Below are positions 16,324-27,000 of a DNA stretch of 64,000 bases, piece by piece. Location: positions 1 to 64,000 of the forward strand of contig LXYH01000019.1 in assembly GCA_001650895.1 (NCBI GenBank), read 5' to 3'. The DNA comes from Rhodobacteraceae bacterium EhC02. Its GTDB lineage: Bacteria > Pseudomonadota > Alphaproteobacteria > Rhodobacterales > Rhodobacteraceae. The notes under the pieces were generated by a model. The model did not search any database. It was not told where the DNA came from and worked only from the letters and a program-made list of their open reading frames with translations. Position 1 is the stretch's first letter; each line of letters begins with the position of its first letter. Both the position numbers and the translations under genes were made by a program.

Positions 16324-17538
16324 ATGACGACACGAACGGACATCAGCCCGCGCCGATCGAGGGGCTTGCGCTACATCCTTTCGGCCACGCTGACCTGTGC
16401 GGTGCTTCTGGCCCCGGCGGCCCAGGCCTTTGACACCCGGGCCACATCGGCCTGGGTGCTGGATCAGACCACAGGCACGGTCCTGTTGTCCAAGAATGCC
16501 GAAGTGCCGCTGCCGCCGGCCTCGATGTCCAAGCTGATGACGCTCTACATGCTGTTCGACGCGCTCAAGCGGGGCGCGGTGACGATGGAGACGACGTTCC
16601 CCGTTTCGGCCAAGGCCCGGGCGATGGGTGGATCGACCATGTTCCTGAACGAGCAGGATCGCCCCAGCGTGCGCGAACTGATCCTCGGCATCATCGTAAA
16701 TTCGGGAAATGACGCCTGCGTCGTGGTGGCCGAAGGCCTGTCGCCGACCGGAACCGAAGACGGCTTTGCCGCACTCATGACCCAGCGCGCACGCGAGATG
16801 GGGATGAATGACACGACGCTGGCCAACGCCTCGGGCTGGCCCAATCCGCAACATCGCATGTCGATGCACGACCTGGGCATCCTGGCCCAGCGCCTGATCG
16901 AGGATTTCCCCGATTACTACGCTTTCTTCAACGAGCGCGAATATGACTACAAAGGCCGCGCACCGGCCAACCGTTTCAACCGCAACCCCCTGTTCCAGCT
17001 GGATATCGGGGCGGATGGCCTCAAGACCGGCCACACCCAGGAAGCAGGCTTCGGTCTTGTCGGCTCTGCCGCGCAAGGCGGTCGGCGCGTGATCTTCGTG
17101 ATCAGCGGCATGGATACCGACCGCATCCGCGCCGAGGAGTCGGCGGCCATCGTCAACTGGGCCTTTCGCCAATTCGCCGAACGCACCGTCGCCCATGCCG
17201 GACAGGTGATCAGCCAGGCCGAGGTCTGGCGCGGCGACCAGGCCACCGTGGGCCTTGTGCCGGAACATGACGTGACGGTCCTGCTGCCGATCCTGACCAG
17301 CGATACGGTAGAGGCCGAGATCGTGCACAAGGGACCGATCAATGCGCCCGTGGCCAAGGGCGACATTCTGGGCGAGATGATCCTGACGCGCGAAGGTCTT
17401 GACCCCTTGCGCGTACCGCTGCTGGCAGATCGCGACGTGCCGCTTGGCGGCTTTGCCACGCGCATCCTGACCACATCCCTGGTCCTGTTCGAGCGCTTCA
17501 CCCAATCACGGCCCAGCGCGTCCGAGGGCGGGTCTTGA
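16324..17538 (+). CDS. dacC: D-alanyl-D-alanine carboxypeptidase (PBP5/6 type)
   Basis: 404 residues. It has a signal peptide (~15-35, cleaved after AQA), SxxK catalytic motif Ser67-Met-Ser-Lys70, SGN motif in VNSGNDACVVVAE near 125, and KTG in DGLKTGHT near 237. A C-terminal PBP5-like beta domain follows. It trims the terminal D-Ala of peptidoglycan stem peptides in the periplasm. The stop overlaps the tmk TTG start. Confidence 0.93.
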   Translation: MTTRTDISPRRSRGLRYILSATLTCAVLLAPAAQAFDTRATSAWVLDQTTGTVLLSKNAEVPLPPASMSKLMTLYMLFDALKRGAVTMETTFPVSAKARAMGGSTMFLNEQDRPSVRELILGIIVNSGNDACVVVAEGLSPTGTEDGFAALMTQRAREMGMNDTTLANASGWPNPQHRMSMHDLGILAQRLIEDFPDYYAFFNEREYDYKGRAPANRFNRNPLFQLDIGADGLKTGHTQEAGFGLVGSAAQGGRRVIFVISGMDTDRIRAEESAAIVNWAFRQFAERTVAHAGQVISQAEVWRGDQATVGLVPEHDVTVLLPILTSDTVEAEIVHKGPINAPVAKGDILGEMILTREGLDPLRVPLLADRDVPLGGFATRILTTSLVLFERFTQSRPSASEGGS

Positions 17539-18176
17539 CCCCGCGCGGCGGCTTCATCAGCTTCGAAGGGATCGACGGGTCGGGCAAATCAACTCAGGCG
17601 CGCCTGCTGGCGGCGCATCTGCAAGCCCAGGGTCATGCGGTCGTTCTGACCCGTGAACCCGGCGGATCGCCCGGCGCCGAGGAGATCCGCAAGCTGGTTC
17701 TCGAAGGCCCGCCCGACCGCTGGTCGGCCGAGACCGAGATCCTGCTGTTCACCGCCGCGCGCCGGGATCACCTGGAGCGTACGATCCGCCCGGCCCTTGC
17801 CGCGGGCAAGATCGTGATCTGCGACCGCTTCGCCGATTCCACCCGCATGTACCAGGGCCTGCGCGGCGATGACCTGCGGCGCAAGGTGGACGCCCTGCAT
17901 GATCTGATGATCGGCCAGGAACCGGACCTGACCCTTCTGGTCGACATGGATCCGGCCACGGGCCTTGCACGGGCCCTGGGGCGCAATGGCGGCGAGGAAC
18001 GGTTCGAATCCTTCGGGCAGCAAATGCAGGAACGCATGCGCGCGGGCTTTCTGGATCTGGCCCGCAGTGCCCCGTCGCGCATCCGTGTGGTCGACGGCGC
18101 CCGCTCTCAGGATCTGGTCGCTGCGGATGTTGCCGGGATCGTTGCCACACATCTGGCCGGGACTGATGCCGCATGA
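17535..18176 (+). CDS. tmk: dTMP kinase
   Basis: 213 residues. P-loop FEGIDGSGKST at ~8-18, DR(F/Y) motif CDRFADSTRMYQG, and LID region near ARALGRNGGEERFE. It phosphorylates dTMP to dTDP. The TTG start at 17535 overlaps the dacC stop (TTGA); no ATG lies before the conserved GGFISFEG. It overlaps holB by 4 nt, the common tmk-holB arrangement. Confidence 0.95.
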   Translation: MTPRGGFISFEGIDGSGKSTQARLLAAHLQAQGHAVVLTREPGGSPGAEEIRKLVLEGPPDRWSAETEILLFTAARRDHLERTIRPALAAGKIVICDRFADSTRMYQGLRGDDLRRKVDALHDLMIGQEPDLTLLVDMDPATGLARALGRNGGEERFESFGQQMQERMRAGFLDLARSAPSRIRVVDGARSQDLVAADVAGIVATHLAGTDAA

Positions 18177-19294
18177 GTGACGACGCCCTTCCCGAACCCG
18201 ATCGCCTTGACGGCGCCCCGCATCCGCGCGACACGGTCAGCCTTTTCGGGCAGGCCACCGCCGAAGCCGGGTTCCTGCAGGCCTTTGCATCGGACCGGCT
18301 GCATCATGCCTGGCTGCTGACCGGGCCGCGCGGCGTCGGCAAGGCAACCCTGGCCTGGCGCATCGCGCGCTTTCTTCTGGCGACACCCGCACCGCAGACC
18401 GATGGCCTGTTCGGCGCGCCGCCACCGCCCACCAGCCTGGATATCGCCCCCGATCATCCGGTCAGCAACCGCTTGCGCGCCCTGTCCGAACCGGGTCTTT
18501 TCCTGCTGCGCCGCGGCCCCACCGACAAGGGCGACCGGCTGTCCAATGACATCCGCGTGGACATGGTTCGCAAACTGGCGAATTTCCTGCAACTCAGCGC
18601 CACCGATGGCGGGCGGCGCGTGATCATCGTCGACAGCGCCGACGAGCTGAACCCGCAGGCCGCGAACGCCCTGCTCAAGATGCTCGAGGAGCCACCCGCG
18701 CGATGCATCTTCCTGATGATCTCGCACCAGCCCACAGGCCTTCTGCCCACGATCCGTTCGCGCTGCCGCGAATTGCGCCTTGGCCCGCTGGACAGCGATG
18801 CGATGGCGCGCGCGCTGGATCAGGCAGGCATCGCGCTGCCCGCCGACACCGCCGCCCTGACGGCCCTGTCGGCCGGGTCCGTGGGCGAGGCGATCCGCCT
18901 GATCGCCCAGGACGGGCTTGCGATCTATGCCGAACTTGTCGGCCTGTTCGGGCGTCTGCCGGATCTGGACCGACCCCGCGCCCTGCGCCTGGCCGAGGCC
19001 GCCGCCACGCGCGGCGCCACCAATCGGCTGGACCTGCTGCTGGCCCTGACCGATCTCTTTCTGGCGCGACTGGCCCGCACCGGCGCCACGGGTCATCCCC
19101 CCGCAATCGAGGCCGCCCCCCGCGAGGCGGCGCTTCTGGCGCGGCTGTCCTCCAGCCCCGCCCGCGCCCGCGCCTGGGCCGATGCGGCGCATCAGATCAG
19201 CGCGCGCACCATGCATGGCCGGGCGGTCAATCTTGACCCCGCCTCCCTTGTCCTAGATACGGTCTTCAGGATTCAGAAAACCGCGGGCGGCTGA
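18173..19294 (+). CDS. holB: DNA polymerase III delta' subunit
   Basis: 373 residues. AAA+ fold with P-loop TGPRGVGKATL, sensor-like EEPPARCIFLMIS, and SRCRELRLGPL. The delta' clamp-loader subunit normally binds a Zn site that is not obvious here. It is translationally coupled to tmk (4-nt overlap) and followed 20 bp later by tatD. Confidence 0.93.
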   Translation: MSDDALPEPDRLDGAPHPRDTVSLFGQATAEAGFLQAFASDRLHHAWLLTGPRGVGKATLAWRIARFLLATPAPQTDGLFGAPPPPTSLDIAPDHPVSNRLRALSEPGLFLLRRGPTDKGDRLSNDIRVDMVRKLANFLQLSATDGGRRVIIVDSADELNPQAANALLKMLEEPPARCIFLMISHQPTGLLPTIRSRCRELRLGPLDSDAMARALDQAGIALPADTAALTALSAGSVGEAIRLIAQDGLAIYAELVGLFGRLPDLDRPRALRLAEAAATRGATNRLDLLLALTDLFLARLARTGATGHPPAIEAAPREAALLARLSSSPARARAWADAAHQISARTMHGRAVNLDPASLVLDTVFRIQKTAGG

Positions 19295-19314
19295 TCAGGC
19301 CCGCAAGGTGGACA

Positions 19315-20136
19315 ATGACCGACCAGCTTCACTCCAAGGCCCGGATCACCGACAGCCATTGCCATCTGGACTTTCCCGATTTCGACGGGGAACTGGATGA
19401 GGTGATCGCGCGCGCCCATGCGGCGGGTGTGATGCGGATGGTCACGATCTGCACCAAGCCCCGGAACGAACCCACCGTGCGCGCGATCGCCGAGGCGCAT
19501 GACAGCGTGTTCTATGCCTTCGGCATCCATCCCATGTCCGTCGCCGACAACCCCTTGATCACCCTTGATCAACTGGCCGACATCGCGGCCCATCCCAAAT
19601 GCGTGGGCATCGGCGAGACCGGACTGGACTACCATTACACCGCCGAAAGCGCAGCATTGCAGCAGGACAGCCTGCGCATTCACATCGCCGCCGCGCGCCT
19701 GACGGGGTTGCCGCTGATCATCCACGCCCGCGCCGCCGACGATGACATGGCCCGCATCCTGACCGAAGAGTATCGCAAAGGCCCCTATTCCTGCGTGATG
19801 CATTGCTTTTCCTCCAGCGCGGAACTGGCCCGCGCCGCGCTTGATCTGGGGTTCTACCTGTCGATGTCAGGCATCGCGACATTTCCCAAAAGCCAGGATT
19901 TGCGCGACATCTTCGCCGCGGTCCCGCTGAACCGGATCCTCGTGGAAACCGATGCGCCCTATCTCGCGCCCAAGCCCTTCCGCGGCAAGCGCAACGAACC
20001 GGCCTACAGCATCCACACCGCCGAGGTGGGCGCCGAGGTTTTCGGCCTGTCGCTGCGCGACTTCGCCGCCGCGACCGAAGCCAATTTCGACCGGCTTTTC
20101 ACCAAGGTCGCAAACTATCGCAGGGCCGCCGCATGA
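19315..20136 (+). CDS. TatD-family metal-dependent hydrolase/DNase
   Basis: 273 residues. DSHCHLDFPDFDGELDEV carries the metal-binding HxH. GIGETGLDYHYT, IIHARAADDD and LVETDAPYLAPKPFRGKRNE are the TatD signatures. TatD proteins are deoxyribonucleases or quality-control hydrolases. It overlaps the following MBL gene by 4 nt, a conserved tmk-holB-tatD-MBL order in alphaproteobacteria. Confidence 0.95.
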   Translation: MTDQLHSKARITDSHCHLDFPDFDGELDEVIARAHAAGVMRMVTICTKPRNEPTVRAIAEAHDSVFYAFGIHPMSVADNPLITLDQLADIAAHPKCVGIGETGLDYHYTAESAALQQDSLRIHIAAARLTGLPLIIHARAADDDMARILTEEYRKGPYSCVMHCFSSSAELARAALDLGFYLSMSGIATFPKSQDLRDIFAAVPLNRILVETDAPYLAPKPFRGKRNEPAYSIHTAEVGAEVFGLSLRDFAAATEANFDRLFTKVANYRRAAA

Positions 20137-20933
20137 CGACCGAGATGCGCTTCACCATCCTGGGCTGCGGATCATCCGGTGGCGTGCCGCGCCTTGGCGG
20201 CCATTGGGGCGATTGCGATCCGGCGAACCCCAGGAACAACCGCCGCCGCTGTTCGCTGCTGATTGAACGCGAAAGCCCCGAGGGCATCACCCGCGTGCTG
20301 ATCGACACCTCCCCCGACCTGCGCGCGCAGCTTCTGGATGCCGGTGTGGGCGAGCTGGACGCCGTGGTCTATACCCACAGCCATGCCGATCATGTACACG
20401 GTCTGGACGATCTGCGCATGATCGTTTTCAACATGCGCCGCCGCCTGGCGGTCTGGGCCGATGGCGACACCCAGAACGATCTCTATTCCCGCTTCGGCTA
20501 TGCTTTCGTGCAGCCCGAGGACAGCCCCTACCCGCCGATCCTCGACATGCATACGATCAACGGCCCCTTCACCATCACGGGCAAGGGCGGCGAGATCGCC
20601 CTCACCCCGTTCCGCGCCAATCACGGGTCGATCGACGCGCTGGGTTTCCGCATCCTCGATCTGGCCTACCTGCCCGATGCCGTGCGCCTCTATGACGAGG
20701 CGCTACCGCATCTGCGGGGCCTTGACTGCTGGATCGTCGATGCGCTGCGGCGCACACCGCATCCGACCCATGCGCATCTTGACATGACGCTGGACTGGAT
20801 CGCGCAGATGGCCCCCCGCCGCGCGGTGCTGACCAACATGCATATCGACCTCGATTATCAAACCGTCGCGGACGAGACCCCTGCCCATATCACTCCGGCC
20901 CATGACGGCATGGTCATTCGCTACGCACTCTGA
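20133..20933 (+). CDS. MBL-fold metal-dependent hydrolase (PhnP-like fold)
   Basis: 266 residues. FTILGCGSSGGVPRLGG opens the fold, THSHADHVHGLDDLR carries the zinc-binding HxHxDH, and further His lie in FRANHGS and HAHLDMT. The enzyme resembles PhnP-type phosphodiesterases, but its place in the tatD cluster, away from the phn genes, argues for a housekeeping role. Substrate unknown. Confidence 0.9.
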   Translation: MTTEMRFTILGCGSSGGVPRLGGHWGDCDPANPRNNRRRCSLLIERESPEGITRVLIDTSPDLRAQLLDAGVGELDAVVYTHSHADHVHGLDDLRMIVFNMRRRLAVWADGDTQNDLYSRFGYAFVQPEDSPYPPILDMHTINGPFTITGKGGEIALTPFRANHGSIDALGFRILDLAYLPDAVRLYDEALPHLRGLDCWIVDALRRTPHPTHAHLDMTLDWIAQMAPRRAVLTNMHIDLDYQTVADETPAHITPAHDGMVIRYAL

Positions 20934-20950
20934 CGGAAGACGCGCACCCG

Positions 20951-20974
20951 CTTCTTCTTGCCCCAAATATCCCC
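20951..20974 (+). repeat. Copy 1 of a recurrent intergenic element
   Basis: CTTCTTCTTGC, then CCC, then AAATATCC. It begins 17 nt after the stop of the MBL gene on the same strand. Two further copies occur at 27882-27904 and 42884-42905. Confidence 0.75.
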
Positions 20975-21020
20975 GCGCGGAGCGCTCCTGCCCCGCCCCC
21001 ACAAAGCCAAGGCCCGATCC

Positions 21021-21956
21021 ATGCAAGCCCTTCTGGACGTCATCCTTCCGGTCTTCGGCGTCATCGGGATGGGCTATCTTGCGGTCAGGCTCGGCTATTT
21101 CAAGGACAGCTCGGTGGACGGGCTGATGAACTTCACGCAGAATTTCGCGATCCCCTGCCTGCTGTTCAGCGCCATCGCCCGGCTTGATCTGGCCCAAAGC
21201 TTCGATCCACGGGTTCTGTTGTCATTCTACACGGGCGCCGCGACCGGTTTTGTCGCGGGGCTTCTGGGCGCGCGGTTCATCTTCGGACGCGACTGGGAAG
21301 ACAGCGTCGCCATCGGCTTTTGCTGCCTGTTCTCCAACTCGCTGATGCTGGGCCTGCCGATCACCGAACGCGCCTATGGTCCCGACGCGCTCGAGGCGAA
21401 TTACGCGATCATCGCGATCCATTCCCCCTTCTGCTACGGGCTGGGCATCACCGCGATGGAAATTGTCCGCGCCAGGGGCCAGGGCAAATCGCCCGCGGAC
21501 CTGGTGCTGACGGTCGGCCGGGCGATGTTCCGCAACGCGCTGATCCTTGGCATCCTGCTGGGTTTCGCGGTCAACCTGGGGGGCATCCCCTTGCCCGCAC
21601 CGGTCACCGAGACGGTCGACCTGATGGTCCGCGCGGCCTTGCCTGCCGCGCTGTTCGGCCTGGGCGGCGTGCTGGTGCGCTACCGCCCCGAGGGTGACAT
21701 GAAGGTCATTGCCTATGCCGTGGCCGTGTCGTTGCTGCTGCATCCGGCGACCGTCTGGATGATGGGCCGCGCGACAGAGCTGTCTCAGGCCAGCTTCCGC
21801 TCGGCGGTGCTGACCGCGTCGATGGCGCCCGGCGTCAACGCCTATATCTTTGCCAACATGTACGGTCGGGCGCGTCGGGTCGCGGCATCGACGGTGCTGC
21901 TGGGCACGGCCCTGTCGTTCATGTCCGCCTGGCTCTGGCTGACGCTGCTGCCCTGA
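21021..21956 (+). CDS. AEC (auxin efflux carrier) family permease
   Basis: 311 residues from ATG 21021 (MQALLDVILPVFGVIGMGYL). About ten hydrophobic segments in two halves around a hydrophilic middle, and the family motif FTQNFAIPCLLF. It is likely a carboxylate or other small-molecule efflux carrier in the inner membrane; substrate unknown. The upstream in-frame ATG at 20958 lies over the recurrent element and is rejected. Confidence 0.88.
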   Translation: MQALLDVILPVFGVIGMGYLAVRLGYFKDSSVDGLMNFTQNFAIPCLLFSAIARLDLAQSFDPRVLLSFYTGAATGFVAGLLGARFIFGRDWEDSVAIGFCCLFSNSLMLGLPITERAYGPDALEANYAIIAIHSPFCYGLGITAMEIVRARGQGKSPADLVLTVGRAMFRNALILGILLGFAVNLGGIPLPAPVTETVDLMVRAALPAALFGLGGVLVRYRPEGDMKVIAYAVAVSLLLHPATVWMMGRATELSQASFRSAVLTASMAPGVNAYIFANMYGRARRVAASTVLLGTALSFMSAWLWLTLLP

Positions 21957-22133
21957 CCCTGCAGGCAGGGCAATGACCCCCGCGCTGCAGAAATCCGCCG
22001 GTCGCGCCACCCACCTGATGAAGACGTGAGGCAAATCGGGTGGAGGTTTCGCCGCAAGCCCGTTAACCTTCTATCGAAAGGTCTGCGGCACCTGCCTCCG
22101 CATGGCCGCAGAACGCCCACGAAAGGACAAGAC

Positions 22134-24005
22134 GTGTCCAGATCCCAATCGCCCTGCGCCCGATCTGCCCGGTCACAGGCCGCCACGCAGTCCGGACATC
22201 TGGGTGCGATACTGGTGCTTTCGCTGGCCATCGCAACGCCGGCACCGGCGCTGGACCGCACCGATGTGATTCTCGAAGAGGGTGGGTCCGACCAACTGCG
22301 GGATCGTCTGGTCGAAGGCTCTCTTCTGGTGGCGGCCCGCCGCGACCGTGTCACCGATACCCAGGACATCCTGGCCGCGGCCCAGGCCGATTATCGGCGG
22401 ATGGTCGACCTGCTCTATGCCAGCGGATATTACGGCGGCACCGTCAATATCCGCATCGACGGGCGCGAGGCCGCGACCATCCCGCCGCTCGATCCGCCCG
22501 CAACCGTGTCGGCGGCGGAAATCCGGATCGACCCCGGCCCGCGCTTCACCTTCGGCCGGGCCGAGATTGCCCCCCTGGCCCCCGGCCGCCGCCCCGGCGA
22601 TGACTTCCGGACCGGTGAAATCGCGCGCGCGACCGCGATCACCGATGCGGCCAGAACGGCCCTGACGGATTGGCGCACGGCAGGTCATGCCAAGGCCGGC
22701 ATTGCCAATCAGCAACTGACGGCGCGGCATCCCGAGGCCCGGCTCGATGCCGCCATCACCCTGGCACCCGGCCCCGCGGTGACCTTCGGCACGCTTGTGG
22801 TGCAGGACGGCAGCCGCGTCCGCGCAACCGCGATCCGCCGTATCGCGGGCCTGCCCGAGGGCCAGCGCTACGACCCCGACGACGTGGCCAAGGCCGCGCA
22901 GCGCTTGCGGCGTTCGGGGGCTTTCCGCTCTGTCGCCGTGACCGAGGCCGATCTGCTGGGCCCTGGCAACACCCTCGATATCGGGGTGGCCGTCGTCGAC
23001 GAACGCCCCCGCCGCTTTGGTCTGGGGGCCGAAATCGCCAGCGATACGGGTCTTGGTCTGAACGGGTTCTGGATGCATCGCAATGTCACGGGCCGCGCTG
23101 ACCGCTTTCGGGTCGAAGGCAGCATCGAAGGCATCGGCGCGAATACCGGCGGTTTGGACTATGGCTTGAGCGCCCGGTACGACCGTCTTGCCGTCTATGG
23201 CCCCGATACCGGGTTCTTCGCCATCATCGGCGCCGAGCGTGAAGACGAGGAATTCTTTCTGACGGAACGTATCTACACCGGCCTTGGCGTCACGCGCAGG
23301 TTCTCGGATACGCTTGACGCTGAACTGGGTCTGACCCTGGAACGGGCGCGCGTCACAGCAAGCCTGGAGCCGCGCATCCTTGCTGGCCGGCCGCCGGTGC
23401 GCGAGTTCAACCTCGTGACCCTGCCCGGCGCCCTGACCTGGGACAGGCGCGACGATCTGCTGGACCCCGCGGAAGGCTTCTATTTCAACGCGCGGGCCAC
23501 GCCATATCTGGATATCGACAGCCAGGATTTCGGGGGCAAGGTGCAACTGGACGCACGCGCCTACCGCGCGCTGGACGAGGGTGGCCGGTTCGTGCTGGCC
23601 GGTCGCGCGCAATTCGGTGCCTTGATCGGCCCCGAACTGCTGGAGACCCCGCCGGAATTCCTGTTCTACTCGGGTGGCGGCGGCACGGTGCGCGGCCAGC
23701 CCTACCAATCGCTTTTTGTCGATCTGGGCGGCGGCGGCGGGATCGGCGGACGCAGCTTTCTTGGCTTTTCCGGTGAGGTGCGCGCAAAGGTGACCGACAA
23801 GATCAGCCTCGTGGGCTTTGCCGATGCAGGCTATATTGGCGCGGAAAGCATCTATGACGGGACCGGCGCCTGGCATTCGGGCGCGGGTCTGGGCCTGCGC
23901 TATGACACCACCGTCGGGCCGCTCCGGCTGGACATCGCGGGCCCCCTTGGCGGCGATACCGGCAACGGGGTGCAGTTCTATATCGGGATTGGGCAGGCAT
24001 TCTGA
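22134..24005 (+). CDS. tamA: TamA outer-membrane translocation/assembly protein
   Basis: About 623 residues from GTG 22134, preceded by AAAGGAC at a 5-nt gap. A signal peptide is followed by POTRA-like repeats (~45-270) and a 16-strand BamA/Omp85 barrel to the C-terminus, ending LDIAGPLGGDTGNGVQFYIG. It works with TamB in outer-membrane protein assembly and lipid transport. TGATG coupling to tamB confirms the pair. Confidence 0.92.
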   Translation: MSRSQSPCARSARSQAATQSGHLGAILVLSLAIATPAPALDRTDVILEEGGSDQLRDRLVEGSLLVAARRDRVTDTQDILAAAQADYRRMVDLLYASGYYGGTVNIRIDGREAATIPPLDPPATVSAAEIRIDPGPRFTFGRAEIAPLAPGRRPGDDFRTGEIARATAITDAARTALTDWRTAGHAKAGIANQQLTARHPEARLDAAITLAPGPAVTFGTLVVQDGSRVRATAIRRIAGLPEGQRYDPDDVAKAAQRLRRSGAFRSVAVTEADLLGPGNTLDIGVAVVDERPRRFGLGAEIASDTGLGLNGFWMHRNVTGRADRFRVEGSIEGIGANTGGLDYGLSARYDRLAVYGPDTGFFAIIGAEREDEEFFLTERIYTGLGVTRRFSDTLDAELGLTLERARVTASLEPRILAGRPPVREFNLVTLPGALTWDRRDDLLDPAEGFYFNARATPYLDIDSQDFGGKVQLDARAYRALDEGGRFVLAGRAQFGALIGPELLETPPEFLFYSGGGGTVRGQPYQSLFVDLGGGGGIGGRSFLGFSGEVRAKVTDKISLVGFADAGYIGAESIYDGTGAWHSGAGLGLRYDTTVGPLRLDIAGPLGGDTGNGVQFYIGIGQAF

Positions 24006-27000
24006 TGCGCATGGTTCGACAATTCCTCTTGCGGCTCATGGTCCTTCTTCCGCTATGGCTGGTGCATGGCCTGGCCCTGCCTGCCACAGCGCAAACACCC
24101 GATCAGGATCGCGGCTATCTGCAAGGGTTGCTGGAAGACAACCTGTCCGGTCTGGGGCGCGATGTGCGGATCACCGGTTTTGAAGGGGCGCTGAGCGCGC
24201 GGGCCAGCATTGCGGAACTGACCATCGCCGATGGCGAGGGGGTCTGGTTGCGCCTGTCCGATATCGTGCTGGACTGGAACCGCGCCGCCCTGCTGCGCGG
24301 CCGTATCGATGTGAACGAATTGACCGTGGCCCGGATCGACCTGATCCGCCCGCCCGTCCCCGATCCCGGCCTGCCACCCGCCGAGGCGTCATCGGGCTTC
24401 AGCCTGCCCGAACTGCCCGTCGCGGTGCAGATCGGCCGGATCGCCGCAGCCCGCGTCAGCCTTGGCGAAGGCTTTATCGGGCAACCTGTCGAGATCAACC
24501 TCGAAGGTGCCGCCAACCTTGGCGGGGGGGAGGGCGCGGCGGATCTGCTGATCGCGCGGATCGATGGTCCGCAAGGACAGGTGCGGCTGTCGGGCGCCTA
24601 TGCGAACGAAAGCCGCCAACTGACGCTGGATCTGGGCGTCGAAGAGGAAGCGGGCGGCATCGCCGCGACCTTGCTGGGGTTGCCCGGCACACCATCGGTG
24701 CGGCTGGCCGTGGCGGGCGACGCCCCGATCGACGATTTCGCGGCAGACCTGAGCCTGGCCACCGATGGTCAGGACAGGCTGGCGGGACAGGTGATCCTGC
24801 AGACGCTGCGCGAACCGACGCCCCTGCCAGAGGGCGCGCCTGAAACCCGGAGCGACACGCCCCCGGCCGAACTGATCACACGCCGCGTGGTGACAAGGAT
24901 CGGCGGTGATATCGCCCCCGTCTTTGCCCCCGATTACCGCGCCTTTTTCGGCCCCGACATCCAGCTGATCGTGACCGCGACCCGGACACCCGATGGCCGG
25001 ATGCTGCTCGAGGGGCTGGACCTGACCGCCGAGGCGATCCGCCTGTCGGGCGAGGCCGCGCTTTCTGCCGACGGCTGGCCCGAGCGGCTGGCGCTGACAG
25101 GGCAGATCGTGGCCCCCGACGGTCGAGCCGTCCTTCTGCCGCTGCCCGGCCCGCAGACGCGGGTGGACCGCACCGATCTGGACCTGACCTTCGATGCCGC
25201 GACCGGGGACAACTGGACCCTGCGGCTGGACATCGACGGGCTGGATCGTCCCGACCTGACCGCCCCGCGCGCCGCCCTGACCGGCGAAGGCCTGATCCTG
25301 CGCGGCGGCACCGAGGACGCCATCGGCCGGGCGACCGGGCAGTTCCGTTTCGATACCGAAGGCCTGACGCTGGCCGATGCCGCCATGGCCGATGCCCTTG
25401 GCGGCGATGTGGCGGGGGCGCTGGCCTTCGACTGGTCTGCGCAGGGGCCAGTCATGATCCCGCGCCTGTCGCTGACCCTGGCCGATACCAACCTGCGGGG
25501 CAGCGCCGAAATCGACGCAGGCTCGTCCGCCGAACTGGGCGATCTGAACGCCGCCTTCGACCTGCGTCTGGTCACGGCAGACCTGTCGCGCTTTGCGGGG
25601 CTGGCAGGCCAGCCGCTGGCTGGCGGCGCCGATCTTGCCCTCAGCGGGCAGGTCCTGCCCCTGACCGGCGGTTTCAACATCGACCTGTTCGGGCAGGCGC
25701 AGGATCTGGCCATCGGCCAGCCCCGCGTCGACCCCTTGATCACCGGCGCCAGCCGGATCGCCCTGCGGGCCAGCCGCGATACGGCGGGAACCCGCGTCGA
25801 TCTGTTCGAGATCGTGACCACAGGCACGGACCTGCGCGGGCGCGCGGCACTGTCCTCCGGCGGCAGCACGGTGGATCTGACCGCGCAGCTTCTGGATGCG
25901 GGGCTGATCCTCGAGGGGATAAGCGGCCCGGCCAGCCTTGTGCTGGATGCGCGCCAGCAGGCCGAAACCTGGCAGATCACGCTGGATGCCACCGCACCCG
26001 GCGAGACGACCGCAAGGTTGACCGGTTCCGTCACCGGCGACGGGATCGACAGGCTTCTGGCCGAGGGACAGCTCAGCGCCGCCTTCGGCGACCTGCGCCC
26101 CTGGGCCCAACTGGCCGGCCGTCCGTTGTCGGGTGCCATGCAGATCAGTCTTGACGCCTCGGGTGACGTGCTGGGGCGCAGCGGCACCGTCAGCGGCCAG
26201 GTGAACGGCACGAACCTTGCCATGGGCCAGGCCAATGCCGATGCGATCCTGCGCGGTGCCAGCAGCCTGGCCTTCGATATCCGCCAGACCCCCGAGGGCA
26301 TGACCATCCTCGACAAGGTCGAGCTGCGCACACCCCAGGGCATGACCGACGTGACCGGACGCGTCTCGGCCAATGATAGCCGGTTGCGCTTTGACGCCTT
26401 CATCCGCGACATCGGGCTGATCGCGCCCGAAGTCTCCGGGCAGGCCACGGCACGCGGCACGGTCCAAAGCACGGGCGGCGACTGGCAGATCGACATCTCC
26501 GCGACCGGTCCGGGCGGGATCACCACCGCGGCGGCAGGCACCGTGGCCCCCGACGGGCAGCGGATCAACCTGACGCTGCGCGGCAGCGCCCCCCTGTCGC
26601 TGGCCAACAACCAGCTCAGGCCCAATTCCGTCTCGGGCCTGCTGTCCTATGACCTGGCGGTCAATGGCCCGCCTGCGCTGTCCTCGGTCTCGGGTGTTCT
26701 CGGCACGCAGGGCGCGCGGATCGTGCTGCCCGGCGCAGGGCTGGCCCTGTCCGACCTGGGGGCCACGGTGCGCCTGTCGGCGGGGCGCGCCCAGCTCGAT
26801 GCCGCCGCAGCGCTGTCATCGGGCGGTCGGATCTCGGTGGCGGGGCCGATCACGCTGAGCGCGCCCTTTCCGGCTGATCTGACGCTGGATCTGAGCCGCG
26901 CGGTCTTCAGCCAGCGCAAGCTTTACGAAGCAACGGCCGACGGGCAGATCACCCTGCGGGGCCCCCTGACCGGCGGCGCACAGATCGGCGGGCGCATCGC

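Noticed and set aside
16060-17505. 481-codon minus-strand open frame opposite dacC
   Set aside because: It is a shadow of a well-supported carboxypeptidase gene.
22173-26467. Long minus-strand frames opposite tamA and tamB
   Set aside because: Their composition (His/Gln/Gly/Arg-rich) is typical of antisense translation and they lack motifs.
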